DNA from: Microcyclospora pomicola
Taxonomy: Eukaryota > Ascomycota > Dothideomycetes > Capnodiales
Assembly (NCBI GenBank): GCA_002786065.1
Contig: NHNY01000004.1
Span: forward strand, 372,001-436,000
DNA length: 64,000 nucleotides
Reading direction: 5' to 3'
The notes under the pieces were generated by a model. The model was not told where the DNA came from, did no database searches, and saw only the letters and a program-made list of their open reading frames with translations. Below are positions 10,149 to 23,538 of the stretch, one piece after another (positions within the stretch are counted from its first letter, which is position 1; each line of letters starts with the position of its first letter). Position numbers and translations under genes: made by a program.

Positions 10149-10316
10149 TTGAGGGGCCTGTTACCAGGCAAGGCGTACTGGGTCATGAAGTTGAGGGGCC
10201 TTTGTCGGGTCACCTCCTTCTGAACGGCAAATTTGAGGGGCCTCTTTTGGGGCATGGCATTCTGGATTTCGGCAATTTGAGGGGCTCTGTTTCGGGGCAT
10301 GGCGTTTGGGACTTTT
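10149..10316. repeat. 42-bp tandem repeat, four copies
   Basis: Units start with TTGAGGGGCCT and continue toward a GGGGCATGGC-like segment, at 10149, 10191, 10233 and 10277 (spacing 42, 42, 44). It lies just 3' of the array gene's stop. Read on the plus strand in the frame opening at 9980, each unit is 14 codons of the form (V/F)EGPLxGHGxLxxx. I see no evidence that this frame is translated, so it may be 3' UTR. Confidence 0.8.
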
Positions 10317-10552
10317 TTTTGACAGGTATTCATGCAGTGATCAAGCAAGTTTACCACAAACGCGCTGTCTCGTTTCTCATTTCGTCGTGCTTGTACCGGT
10401 CCCGTGATCTGTCTCGACTTCACCTGCCGCGACCTGCGCGCACATGTATGCACATCATGTATCAGGCTTCGCGGTGTCAACATGTGTACGAAATGACCAC
10501 TTACTCGTGCCAGTAGAAGTTTCAGTGACCGGAAAGTATTTCGTGATTTCCA

Positions 10553-11351
10553 TTAAGTCATCTCTAACCATGCCATACCCGCCATTCCTATCCAGCCCGC
10601 CAGTGCTGTGGCCTTCGCAGCACACGCCATGCCAGACATCGTACTCGCTGCCGCCACTGTCGCATCGGCCGCCACAGTCTGCGAGCCCACCAGATCGGCC
10701 TTCCCTGCCCCAGCCGTCACCGTCACTGGAACATACGTGATCTGCGTCTCCGCTAGAGTGACAGTCGACACCGCATAACCTAAACCGGGAATGTTGGATT
10801 GCGCAGTGCAGACAGCTTGCGACGCCCGACTCCCGCCATACAAGATACAATCGATGGTCGTCACCGCTGCGACTGATGTTGATGCTGCAAAACTAGGCCA
10901 AGCTGTTAGCAAGATGGCGGGTACAACGATACAAGACGAGTGGCATACGCTGCTGTGCCATTACAAGTTGTGGTATACACCAGTGTACTCTCGCCAGCGG
11001 TGACGTTAATAGCTGTGGCGAGACCACATGCTGGAAGCTGGATCTCAGAAGCGCCGTCGCTTGGATGGGCAAAGTCGATGGCATATTGCGTCCAGGCAGA
11101 GTTTTGCGCCTGGAATGATATGGTCAGACACGAGCACCAACAATGAGATCACAATTGCACACTACCGCAGTGATGATGCTGGCAACAAGATGAGTCGCGT
11201 CCGCGATCGGCAGATACAAGGATACCACGGGGTATTCAGTTGCAAACGTGCTGGTTACAGGCACGGTAGAGCTACTCGACGCCGCCGATGCCAAGCACAC
11301 GAGAGCTGAGATACCGACGACGAACGCGACCACTGAGGCATGCGACTTCAT
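10553..11351 (-). CDS. predicted GPI-anchored secreted protein
   Basis: Three exons, complement(join(10553..10892,10949..11109,11166..11351)), 228 aa. The N terminus MKSHASVVAFVVGISALVCL with ASAA following is a clear signal peptide, cut near residue 23. The mature part is Ser/Thr/Val/Ala rich with several Cys and sequons (NVT, NGT). It ends with a small-residue region (AASTMSGMACAAK) followed by a weak hydrophobic tail (ALAGWIGMAGMAWLEMT), the usual layout of a GPI-attachment signal. The second intron (56 nt, GTATGC, branch GCTAACA) was chosen because without it the frame stops. Such proteins end up at the plasma membrane or in the cell wall; no enzymatic domain is seen. Transcription is convergent with the array gene. 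Confidence 0.72.
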
Positions 11352-12420
11352 GAGTAAGACAAGCAATGCAATGCAAGAAGAACAACGTGCAGCGGACCAG
11401 ATGCTCACGACAAGCGCAAAAGCGAGCGACACAATCGCATCACGCTTACGATCGTGAATGGCTTGGTATAGGCTTGGCTAGGAGGAGCTGGAGTGGCTGC
11501 CAAGCTGGATGTCACGGATCAAAACATTTACGGAGTACTCCTTCGGCTAATATTGTCCTAGACTTTGCCGCGTCTAATTTATCTATTGAATGGAAGCCTC
11601 GTCCTGAAGCTAAAGTATGGCTAGCAAAAGTATGTATAAGGCGCATGCAGCTACGACGACACCGCTGTCGGTAGTTGGGAGAGCATCTTATGCCGGGCAA
11701 GATCGTCCATAGGAATCGATGGCACAGCATCAGTTAGAACTAAGGCTGGGCTTGAAGGGCGATGTGAGACCCGGCGTTCGTCATTTCAGACCGCATGAAC
11801 AGCCTGGTGCTACCGCCGAGCAGATCAAGGTGGAGATGGGTGTTGTGCCAGGCGAGGCCTGTGATCTCAAGGATCAGAGACCCCTGCGAAGCAAAGCAAA
11901 CTAAAGTGGTGTCCAGTCGAAGTGGCTTCCTCCGTGCCAATGTCCTCTGCGGATGGTGTAGTGTAATGTATGGCCACTTGCTTCCGGGTGCTGCAATCGG
12001 TGGTCAGATATCGAACAGATCTTGTTACAATTTATCTCACCGAGGAACGCAACCTAGACTTGCAAGGTAAAGACAGCTGAAAGCCGAGCGATGGGAACGA
12101 GAGTGGCTTGCTCAATTCTGCAGCATAAACATCGATGCTTTCAGAAGCAACATGTACCTAGATATCTATCACAGGTTCTTAAGCTTGTCTCTAAGCACTG
12201 TATATCACATGGCAAAGGCAATGATATTCTTATGGTAGGACTTCATCGCTGTAGCTGAACGTGTCGCGCAACAACGTCCTCGATACTGAGTTTCCGCACC
12301 CATGACGCGACACGCGTAAAGTACATGTGGGTAGCTGTGCCATACATTGCTGATCCAAACACCGAGAGCTTCCATTGCCTCTCCTCGTATGTACACTGTC
12401 CACATCTCGTCACCTGCAAG
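11352..12420. other. intergenic between divergent genes, no gene seen
   Basis: 1,069 bp upstream of both the GPI-anchored protein gene and RTT106, so it carries both promoters. Short open frames here have no recognisable content. Confidence 0.5.
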
Positions 12421-13805
12421 ATGACAACATGCGCCGTCGACCGGGCTTGGGCAGATGCTGTCGCCGCCGTCTTTCCACAAGCATACGATCGCATGTATGC
12501 TGCGGTCTGCAGTCACCCCGACCCCGAAACATTGGCCAAACTTCTCCTCGATCTTGCCCACTACAAAACACAGTCTACGGATGACTCGCAATCCAACGGT
12601 TCGAAGAAGCGCAAGCTCGACGATGCGCCTTCAACAGTCCCACAGACAAACGGCCACGCAAATGGTGAGATCACGAACCCGAGCGTCGCCTTCGAGTGCA
12701 AGGATGTCAGCTTCCAGATGCCGTCACGGAAGAAGCTGAAGCTACAAGTGGTGGCGGAAGCAACAGATTCGCGCAAGGCAGAGGTCCGATTGGCACATCC
12801 GCAGACTGGGGCCGTTGAGTACAGCTTGTCCATTGAGCAGATCGATCAGGTATTCTGTCTGCCAGTGCCGGAGAAGCAGCAACGACAATGGAATTTCTGC
12901 TTGGTCCCTACGCCTGGCGCGGTCACTATCGCAGGCGTTCCGTGCGAGCAAGTCGTCTTTACTATGAACGAGACACCGCCTGTTGGCGCATCGGTCACGG
13001 GCGGCGAGGAGGATACATATGTTTCGATCACGGAAAAGGAGTTGAATACGCTGCTTCGACAGCATGGCAAGAAGGTCATCAGACCGCTCGAAGCCGAGTT
13101 CGCGAGCAGTATACCACAGTCCCATCGGAAGGGCGAGAAAGCATACCACGTCAAAGCGCATCGCGGGAGCAAAGATGGTACAGACCTTTTCCTTCTCTTC
13201 CCTCTGCTGCAATCCTCCTTCAAGACACTAACACGCCAACCCCAGGCTATCTCTTCTTCCTCCCCAAAGGCGTGCTCTTCGGCTTCAAAAAGCCCCTGTC
13301 CTTCTTCTCCTTCGACACCATCGATGCCATCTCCTACACCTCCGTGCTCCAGCGCACCTTCAACCTCGTCGTCACGAGCACCACGCGCGATGCCGAGGGC
13401 GGCATCGCCGGGACCGCCGATACCGAGTTCAGCATGATCGACCAGGCGGACTTCGCGGGCATCGACGACTACGTCAAGCGGCACGGGCTCAACGACGCTT
13501 CGATGGCGCAGGAGCGACGCGCCAAGGCGTATAACGTTAACAAGCCGAAGAAAGAAGATGGCGTGGTGGTGGGGGATGCGGACGCGGAGGATGAGCAGAC
13601 GGAGCTGCAGAAGGCGGAGCAATTGTTGCAGGATCAGGAGGATGAGGAAGAGGAGGATTATGAGGCGAGCGGAGGCGAGAGTGATGGAGAGGGGGAGAGC
13701 AGCGAGGAGGAGGAGGAGGGTGAAGAGGGTGGCCAACAGGAGGGAGAAGAGGAGGAGTTCGACGAAGGTGATGAGGTCGGGCAAGCAGATGAAGATATGG
13801 AGTAG
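12421..13805 (+). CDS. RTT106: histone chaperone Rtt106
   Basis: Two exons, join(12421..13177,13246..13805), 438 aa. A helical N-terminal region ([19 protein letters not shown]) is followed by a KKRKLD basic patch (possible nuclear signal). The tandem PH-like core begins [20 protein letters not shown] and continues through [14 protein letters not shown]. The 68-nt intron splits the Gly of [19 protein letters not shown], a hallmark of the Rtt106/Pob3 family, followed by [24 protein letters not shown]. The C terminus is a long Glu/Asp tail, typical of H3-H4 chaperones. Rtt106 binds acetylated H3K56-H4 and deposits it during replication and in silencing. The ATG chosen gives [10 protein letters not shown]; an upstream in-frame start is unlikely because it lengthens a poorly coding leader. 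Confidence 0.92.
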
Positions 13806-14128
13806 GTGGGATGAGACATGATGCTGCCATGACATATGCCATAATTTACAGAACGCAATGGTCCAATTTGCTACTTCCGTCAGCCTGGATCTGCGTGAAG
13901 CATGCAGAGAGCTCCGAATCGAATGCCCTCAGCCCTTTTTGACCGATTCCCAGACTACCGGTCCTGAAGCGCATGTGCCACGTCTACACATGTGGCGGCT
14001 GCCATCCCCCTGCCTACAACGACCGCTTACACCACAACCAGACTCGCTACTGGCAGTCCGCGCTCTAAGCAACTCTCACGCCGCGCCATAGAGCTTCTCC
14101 ATGTTCCTTCTGCCTCGCTCCTGTGGCT
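13806..14128. other. intergenic between convergent genes
   Basis: 323 bp of 3' sequence shared by RTT106 and the orphan on the minus strand. Nothing recognisable. Confidence 0.5.
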
Positions 14129-15621
14129 TCACCTCTTGAACAGAGCGCCCCAGGTCTCCTCCATCAGCCCGTCAGCGGCCCGCCTCACCCCCTCGAGGCC
14201 AGGCGCGCTTCTTCCGAGATCACGAGCCAGACGTTCCAGCTGATCGGCGAGTTCGTGCACAGGCATCGAGCCTTCGTCGAACTTGAACGAGGCCGTTATG
14301 CGGACGGCGATGTCCAGCGTGTAGCGTAACGATGTGAGGAGGTCGCCTGCTAGATCAGTCACAAGTATGCTCAATTGGCCTGGTTCAGGTCTTGACGCAG
14401 AAGTTGATAGGCCGGCCTGGCTCGATGAAGGCTTAGGCGCAGCATTGAGTTGTGTAGTTGAGGGGGCATCGTTGGTGAATGAAGTGGGCGTTGGAGTAGT
14501 GCCTTTCGTGACCACGCCGGGGTTTGCAACGTCGACTGGGACTTTCGATCCGGATACTGCTACTGTTGCTGTAGCAGGCGGCATACCTGCACCTGTGGGA
14601 AGAGTCCGAGTAGGCTCAAGAGGTGTAGGAACGACCCCAGTCTTCGCACCGGCGACAGGCTGGCTTGGAGCAAGTGGAGCAGCATCACGATCAACAGCCG
14701 CAACTGGTCGGACATTCTCCTTCGTCCTTTTGCCAGACCCAGCCTGGGCACGTGAAGCAGAATCGTTGGCCCTCATTGTTGCCATGGCCCTCGTCATGGT
14801 GTCCGACACAGGATCCGGTTTAAAGCTTGGTGTTGGAGGCTTTGGGTCGGTCTGGAGTCTCGTGTCTGACTTAGGAGCTGCTTTTACAGTGCTAGGGGGA
14901 GCCTTCACGCTGACTGGAGCAGGAGGTTTGACTGCATACGAAGCAATTGTGGAGGCACCAACATTCGGGCCATTGGTCACCCGCTGACCTTTGACGAAAC
15001 GCGGTCTTCCAGCTGCGCGTGGCGAAGGCGCACGAGCTCGAGCTGAGGCATGCGGTGATCGAGCCGGAACTCTTGGACGAGAGCCCAAACGACCGAAACT
15101 GCGGGGCGTGGTAGCGTTCAAGCTCGATGGTGGTGGCATTGCATTGAAGTGACTGGGGGCAGTGGATGGTGTCCTGGTACTGTAGTTACCACTACCGCGG
15201 ACAGCCCTTTCCTGCAAGTACATGCTTCGCTCTTCTCCAAAACAATTCTCTTGCATTTCACGTCTCGAGTCGTATCGCTGACCTCGGTGGAGGCTGGCAT
15301 TGAGGCGTTCGCGGTGGCCTTGGCCAGACATACGGTTCTCCAGCTGTGCTGACACCCCGTCAGGCTCAAAGGTGGACTCGTCTACTGTTGTCAGCTGTGC
15401 AATATCGCGTGATGGCATCTCTCTTTACCGTTCCAGGCACGCAGCCGCTGGGCTCTCGCGTCAGTGCCGACATTCGCTACCAGTGTGCGGCGTGCTGCTT
15501 CCACTTTCGCAAGGATGGCGTCTTCTTGCCGACGGCTGACATTGGCTTCGGCCGGGGCGGACAGGACATCTCTGCGCTCGTTGCCCAGATCGCGCATCAT
15601 CTGCGCGACCGCGTCGTCCAT
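14129..15621 (-). CDS. disordered orphan protein
   Basis: Two exons, complement(join(14129..15384,15429..15621)), 482 aa. The start MDDAVAQMMRDLGNERRDVL has a strong ACCATGG context. A 44-nt intron (GTAAAG..CAG) joins RAWN to VDESTFEPDGVSAQLENRM. The middle is low-complexity Pro/Ala/Ser/Thr/Arg with clusters such as RPRVPARSPHASARARAPSP. The last ~80 residues (ILVTDLAGDLLTSLRYTLDI, then ELADQLERLARDLGRSAP and GLMEETWGALFKR) look like a helical, folded domain. I do not recognise the family. The intron is at the short end for this genome; without it the upstream frame stops 14 codons later, so splicing or a start at the downstream ATG (15418) is required. Confidence 0.62.
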
Positions 15622-17320
15622 GGTTGGTGGTTGAAGTCTAGGACCCGTGCAAGCATTCGGTACAGTGCACGCGTATGCTCTGTGAACGTAATGTTGAGAA
15701 CTCGCTGTCGTCTTCGTTGTTGCTTTTGCCGTCGCCACACGAGCAGTTTCGAATGGCGCAGGCGAAATGTACCGGCTCACACAAAAGGGAGTCTAGATGC
15801 AGTGAAAGAAAAAGAGTAGCCGGGGTGTGGCATGAGGTTGTGAGAAGACCACCTGCCAATGTGAAGTAAACACGCAGTGGCGTGTAGACTGGTCGTGACA
15901 TCTCTTCATCTCCAAGATCACCTCATGTCAACATTACATGTGTCAATCACGTGAAACAACAAATGAAACAGATTTTTAACAGACCGGAAATTGCCCTCAG
16001 TGGATTCCATTTATCTCCAGATAGGTACATATGATGTTCGACGAGATCGCATGTCGAACACCTGTCCCGTCTACCTATCATGGTTTTGTCTTCATTGCCA
16101 TTGAGCACCTGCAGAAACGTGGCCAATCCAAGCGCCTTTGAGCTGTATACAATGGACCAAACTCCACGGGGCGACACTGAAGGACTTCCACATGCGGTAT
16201 TGCAATCTGAAGACTCAGCACGATCGTAAGTCCGACTCTCTCTCATCGAAACATGGACCGGGCAGTGCCGAAAAACAGCATTGTCTTGGTCCACTCACGG
16301 CTGACATCGTCCGTTCTTCAACTCGATAAGCACGTACGGCATGTTGACTCCAGAGGATTTCCGTTTTGGCAGCCTACTAAAGATGCAAAGCGTCTGGTGG
16401 CGGAACTTCCAGGCTCGCCAGGACTCGGGGATCTCTATTGTGATGGCTTTTGTCTTGGCTGTGCAGTCATTTTTCACACCCATGCATGCTATCAACTAGA
16501 CTCTTTGCTGGATACTGAGCAGCAGTAGCTTGATGTTCACTTTGTAGTCATCATAGTCCAGTGGCTTGTGACGCAAGTTCATGGAGCACGGAGAGACTGG
16601 TTGCAATGAAGTCGAATGATAGCCAGCGAAGTCTGAGTCCTTCCCGCATTTATGGTGTTTCTTCGGTCAGGTCACACCTGCTATTGCTGATGTTTCCTGA
16701 TACAGTCCGGCCCGGCCTGGTCGAATAAGGTCTGTGGATTCTCATGCGTATCTGCTACGTCGAGTCCTCTGCTGTGAAGCTTTGCGCTTGCTCAGCTATA
16801 TCATGCGAATGAGCGTGTATGTGGTGTCAGACACTACAGAGAGTAGCAACAATCTCATGGCGAAACCCCTTGTTCTTCATACTTACAGTATGTTGTAGAT
16901 GATCGTCGACCAACCATTCTTACCTCATACCTTAGTCTCTTATGATGCTCAGCGTTCTACGTTCGATCGTGCTCAAGCTGCCAACAGCCTCCAATGCAAG
17001 GACTGAACCTTCAACGCCATTGAGTATATAGTGCCTCTGTGCAACATATCGGAAAATACGAATTCTTTGTCGAGGACACCTCACATCACACTTGGTCAGG
17101 GTTTGTAGGTGAGCCTTGAGGCTCTGACGACCACGTGCAGCTTTAAACTCCGAGGCTAGCTCCCCACGATTGTAGAAGCCAAGGATGATTGCTGAGAGCT
17201 CTGAGCCGAACAACCTGAATACTCCTCACTATTGTTACCTGCGTAGGAGTCTGAATAGCAGACTGCACGAGTATCTACTTTCTCTTGAGAATTCACGACA
17301 GGCTCCTCCACACAGCCACG
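15622..17320. other. intergenic between divergent genes, no gene seen
   Basis: 1.7 kb between the orphan's start and MCT1, carrying both promoters. Open frames are short, overlap on both strands and lack protein-like composition. Confidence 0.5.
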
Positions 17321-18562
17321 ATGGCTGCGAAACTCAACTGCGCTGTTCGGAACGTCTCCACGAAGCAGGCACATCTTGGGAACGTTCTCACACTTCCGAC
17401 ACATCTACGAGCAGCATGTTACGCGTCCACACAAGCAAGATGGCAGTCAACCACATCGCCGGAGAAACGACCGAAGACTGCGATCTTCTTCTCCGGCCAA
17501 GGTGTACAAAGAGTTGGCATGACTACGGACTGGTTAGAAGCATTTCCACGCACAGTCAAGCCTATCCTAGATCAGATCGATGAGACATTACAATTCTCGT
17601 TATCGAAGATCATTGCCGAGGGACCAAACAGCGTTCTGACCGCGACCGAGAATGCGCAGCCTGCCATTATGGCTACATCAATCATGATTGTCCGGGTACT
17701 GGAGCAAGAGTTCGGATTCAAGACCTCGGAGCGAGTAGACCTTTCGCTGGGACATTCGCTCGGCGAATTCGCAGCTTTGGTTGTGGCTGGGTATCTACGA
17801 GAAGAAGATGCGCTGAGAATGGTTCGAAAAAGAGCGGACGTGATGGCGCGCTGTTCGAAAGAGGTTGGAGAAGAGGTCGGCATGGTTGCACTAGTGTGCG
17901 AGGCAGATCATCTGGCTAGTATGGTGGACGCCATTCATGAGTTCCTAGGACATCATTCCGAAGGCTCAAAAGCTGATTCACACTCGGACACTGATTATCC
18001 AGCCGTTCAGCAAGTACTGATCGCCAATCACAATTCGAAGAATCAGATTGTGCTTTCTGGCAGTATCAAAAGAATCGGCGAGCTTCTTACCCATCTGCGA
18101 CAATTTGCCGGTCATGACCCACGAGCCGTACGACTCAAGAGCGACTCTCCATTCCACTCACCTTTGATGGCACCCGCGGGCGAATTAATGAAAGACATTC
18201 TCGCACATCCTTCAACTGTGGCACCTGGGGAGGACGTCGTGATCTGGCCCGGTCTTATGCCAGCCATCAGCAACGTGACTGCGCGACCGTTCGAAAGCAA
18301 GCAGCAGCTCAAAGATTTGCTTGCACGATCATGCGTGGAAACAGTCCTGTGGCACGACAGTATCATTTACCTGCACAAGGAAGAGAAAGTACGCAGATGG
18401 CTCGGCATTGGACCTGGCAAAGTGGGCAGGAATCTTGTCGGTAAAGAAGTCGGTATGAAGGGCGCGGTCAAGGGAGGTGGTGTATGGGGGATCAGTGATC
18501 CGAGAGAGATCGAACGGGTCCTGAAAGACCTTGACATGACCGAAACTGCCGAAGAAGAGTGA
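17321..18562 (+). CDS. MCT1: mitochondrial malonyl-CoA:ACP transacylase
   Basis: Single exon, 413 aa. It transfers malonyl from CoA to mitochondrial acyl carrier protein in the type II fatty-acid pathway that feeds lipoate synthesis. The first ~50 residues (MAAKLNCAVRNVSTK... QARWQSTTSP) lack acidic residues and are Arg/Lys/Ser/Thr rich, a mitochondrial presequence. Then KTAIFFSGQGVQRVGM, the FabD start; the nucleophile motif GHSLGE with Ser146; Arg at the VRKRADVM segment; and the active-site His279 in SDSPFHSPL. The C terminus carries IGPGKVGRNLVGK and the WGISDP motif. Length fits fungal Mct1. The ATG (context CACGATGG) is preferred over the open upstream frame. Confidence 0.93.
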   Translation: MAAKLNCAVRNVSTKQAHLGNVLTLPTHLRAACYASTQARWQSTTSPEKRPKTAIFFSGQGVQRVGMTTDWLEAFPRTVKPILDQIDETLQFSLSKIIAEGPNSVLTATENAQPAIMATSIMIVRVLEQEFGFKTSERVDLSLGHSLGEFAALVVAGYLREEDALRMVRKRADVMARCSKEVGEEVGMVALVCEADHLASMVDAIHEFLGHHSEGSKADSHSDTDYPAVQQVLIANHNSKNQIVLSGSIKRIGELLTHLRQFAGHDPRAVRLKSDSPFHSPLMAPAGELMKDILAHPSTVAPGEDVVIWPGLMPAISNVTARPFESKQQLKDLLARSCVETVLWHDSIIYLHKEEKVRRWLGIGPGKVGRNLVGKEVGMKGAVKGGGVWGISDPREIERVLKDLDMTETAEEE

Positions 18563-21117
18563 ATAGCAACGGAACTCTGAGTCGCCATGAAGCTGTCATT
18601 GTGAACACTGAAACAACATGCGGCATAGGTCATGCATTGAGGGTCAAAGCATACACCGTGTCGAAGCAGGAGGTAGGGTCATCCACTTCGCGCAGCAGAA
18701 AGTAACGACCCTGCTGTCAATCAAAAGCTTCCTTTCCTGACACAGTACCGCCATATCTAAGGCAGATCACGATTACACTGGGACCTCGAGAATCGGCATC
18801 CTTGTCTTTTCTGAAGACAAACAAACCAAAGATACCCGAACGTCGATGACGGAATAGCCTACTACGCTCCATATCAACGAGACATTGTCTACTGTTAGAC
18901 ATATTGGCAACAAGATGTCTGCCGTCAGCAAAATGTTTCAGATCCCGACTTGCTCGTTTGCATACTGGAGTCTGTGGACAAGCCTACACTTCTGCTCAGT
19001 GAACGTGTGAACACGCCTATCCGATTTGCCACCAAGAATGATTCGATCCAACGTCGCCTGTTCTTTCGTGCAGAGGCAAGAGAGCAAGCTACAATACCCG
19101 CTGTAATCAAGGTGAATCCCCTTGTAGCTGCTGGGCGACCCCTTTGCAACCCATTGCGATTCACCTGCACCGCGCGCCAATGACGTGCGGTACCTCGAGA
19201 TGATAATCCATAGTTCCTTCTGGCAGTCGCCGGCGAGGTACGGTGGTCGGTACGCGGACGAAGCTAGATACCGGCTTAGATTCCAACAAACCTCGTGGCA
19301 ACGCATGCTACTCTGTCGACCTCCTGTGCAAACGGATTTATTCATGTGGAACCGTGATGCAGAAGACGGCAAAGAGGTACCATGCAGTCGCTGGGTAAAC
19401 CTTGCAGTACCTGCACCAGCCAGCATTGCCACTGTCTTCACGTTTTTGGAGACAGTAGAGGAACTGGCGTACGCAGCTCTTCAGGACACGCTCTGTGAGA
19501 CTCACAAAGACTCTGGTATCGACTAGCAGACAAGATCATAGTGGTGATACAACTTGTCGAGCGGAATCAAGACGAGCTCTTCCCAACGATAAGGCTGAAT
19601 CGGAAGCTGAATACGAAGGAACGATGCGAGTGTGACGGAGCTCGAGCATGACATCGACTACACATCTTCATGGCATCTGTAGATCAACAAGGCAAATACC
19701 CACACGAGCTGCATGTGTGCGGTTTCCTGCCAAGAGAACGTCCTCTGAGTCAATCTTCTCACAGGACTGCAAGATCGACTGATCGAAGTAGATATCGTAG
19801 ATGAAGGAGGACGCAAGATATGATAGCTCACATGCGAGAGTCTATTTAGAGTTATCTAGGTGTTGTTGATGCCTCGTGCCGTGGTCTGATAGCACATGTA
19901 TGATAACGGATCCGTCGTCAACGTGGAACTCCGTTGAGCCGCATCACCACTGATGTCATGCTTGTCTATCACGATCATGAGAGACTACCGGTGGACTCGA
20001 ATGCCTTGCCTCTTCGCCTTTGCACAACGCATTGGCGTGTTCCATATCATACGTGAGACTCGTAAGGTGTTTTTCTGGCCGTAGTCCTCGAATCTAGACC
20101 CATGAGTTCCGATGTCGGCGCCCCAGCACGCCCACACCGTAAGATGTAGCTCTACCTGGTGGGCAGGCGTACTCCACCCGCTCTTCGGCCAGGACCAGAC
20201 GGACCCATGATCGATCAACACCTCATGTACAGACTCCAGTAGTACCTTATGTATCGACAGTCGAGCGCTGGGTGCGTGGAGATGCAGGTCCCGCCCCGCC
20301 CGCCTATCCAGCGCGCGCGCAGCCAATGACACCCCGCCCCGCCATCCTTATCAGCAATCGCATTATCCAACGACCGCAGCTGCTTGAACCTTCTCCCATT
20401 TACTTCGTCGTCCTCGACCGCCGGGGGGCCCCACCCACACGCACATGTTGCTGGCACTACCGCCGACAGATCCCAGTATCTTGCCGTGGATCGTTGACCG
20501 TCGTTCGCGCTGGGGAGGCCATGACGCAAAGATCGTCCCTGAGCGATGACGAGATGCTGCGTCTGTTCGCTGCGGTTCTGTTGCTGGTGATCGCTTCGTT
20601 GAGGCATGGAGCTGCATAGCAGCAAATATGCTGAGAGGCGTCAACACAGGAAGACCGTAGTAGCTATGCACGGCAATGATCCGGGTGCGTCGAGCCATTG
20701 GCGGCGAGACCCCCCTCGATTCTCCCAGCGCCGGTCGTGACGTCTGTGGGGCTGGTCGAGCTATACTGTAGCTCTACAGTGCTTTTTTGGTGGGCTGGAC
20801 GTCGCTTGGTACGCCGCAGGTCGACATGCGATAGCTCTAGTTTGGCGTCTGCAGGGTAGGCTCGCCGACCAGCGATGCACACCGTCGATGTTTTGGTTTG
20901 GGGGGTCGTGGGCCAGCCATATCTTTTGTTCCTCCTCTCCTCTCCTCTTCTTCTTCTTCATTCTCCCTCTCCTCTATTCATCCTCTTGTGTGTGTAAAGA
21001 AACTATCCTCTTTGCACCAAACAACTCTCAATCCACGGCAAAAGCTTCAGTGATTGATCGATCCGAGCTTTTGGAACGTTACACAACCTCTATAACACAG
21101 CACGCGACCTAGCAAAA
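18563..21117. other. long intergenic stretch upstream of gdhA
   Basis: 2.55 kb between MCT1 and the NADP-GDH gene. No open frame is convincing; those at 18.9-19.5 kb overlap on both strands and lack motifs. The last 200 bp hold the gdhA leader with its pyrimidine tract. Confidence 0.5.
20931..20988 (+). promoter_or_regulatory. CT-rich tract of the gdhA promoter/leader
   Basis: A nearly pure C/T run (tcctcctctcc.. cttcttcttc.. ctctcctcta) about 130 bp before the gdhA ATG. Pyrimidine tracts just upstream of transcription starts are typical of strongly expressed fungal genes. The start site itself cannot be read from sequence. Confidence 0.5.
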
Positions 21118-22663
<1,546 letters not shown>

Positions 22664-23163
22664 ATTATCCTTTGACGAGAGACTTGATCATACATGATCC
22701 CACTGGATTGCTATGAAAGAGTGTGCTGTTCGCGGATGGCGAATGTTTGGATACCCTTGCATGTTGCGTGGTCCAACGACCAACGCACAAGTAATGTGCT
22801 CACGATAGCTTTCCTATGTGTATGAGAAATGAAAGACAACACCTGATTCAAGTGCCAATCTCAAGGGTATTTCGCGCTCAACGGTATTCACGTGTAGTAC
22901 AAGAATAATGCATGATGCTCCCATGTATAAGGTGAGAAATGTACAGTAGGAGTTCTTCGCCAGCATCGTTGTGCCAAGCAATATCGCTCGGCTACAGCCG
23001 CGCAGCTTCCGCGTTCCTCCTGCACCTCGACAACCAAGGCCCTACAGCTCTTGAGATTCTCGTGGACATTCGAGAACAACTTCCCATCGCGCCCACACAT
23101 TCCTCACCGTACGACTCTCCAGGCCTTGTCTGACCTTCACAACCAACTGACCTGTCGATCAAG
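22664..23163. other. intergenic, no gene seen
   Basis: 500 bp containing the gdhA 3' end and the COX8 promoter. No gene or repeat recognised. Confidence 0.5.
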
Positions 23164-23538
23164 ATGCTCTCACGAACCGCTCTCCGGCCCATGAACCAGG
23201 TCGCCCGCCGTGGCTTCCACTCCACCCGCGCCCAGCTCTCCTCGCCATACCACTACCCCGAGGGCCCGCGCAGCAACATCCCCTTCAACCCGATGACCCG
23301 CTTCTTCGCCGTGCGATACTGGGCTTTCATGGGTATGCGCAGCCTCCCCACACACATGCATGGTGCATAGCCGAGGAGGAACTGTTCGCGGGCTAACGCT
23401 TGAGGGTCTATAGCCACCGGATTCGGTCTGCCGTTCGGCATTGCTGGTAAGATCCCGACGAGGTATGCTGCGCGGACGCAGGCTGCGGGTGTGCTAACGA
23501 GGGTCGCGATAGTCTGGCAAACATACAAGAACCAATAG
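23164..23538 (+). CDS. COX8: cytochrome c oxidase subunit VIII (COX7c type)
   Basis: Three exons, join(23164..23332,23414..23446,23513..23538), 75 aa. A short Arg-rich presequence (MLSRTALRPMNQVARRGFHS) precedes the mature part starting near YHYPEGPRSNIPF. The family signature follows: NPMTRFFAVRYWAFMATGFGLPFGIAVWQTYKN, one transmembrane helix of complex IV in the mitochondrial inner membrane. The middle exon is 33 nt. Both introns (81 and 66 nt) are needed, as the unspliced frame ends in the first intron. The gene is easily missed by open-frame searches because the longest frame is only 68 codons. Confidence 0.94.

Noticed and set aside
11529-11537. TACGGAGTA motif (also 60547-60555), often seen at ends of fungal transposons
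   Set aside because: Each occurs alone, without a partner inverted copy or target duplication nearby.
12846-13835. 329-codon minus-strand open frame opposite RTT106
   Set aside because: Mirror of the RTT106 acidic tail; Leu/Ile-rich only because Glu/Asp codons read backwards.
19185-19526. 113-codon plus-strand frame in the MCT1-gdhA interval
   Set aside because: GTG start, overlaps antisense frames, no motif.
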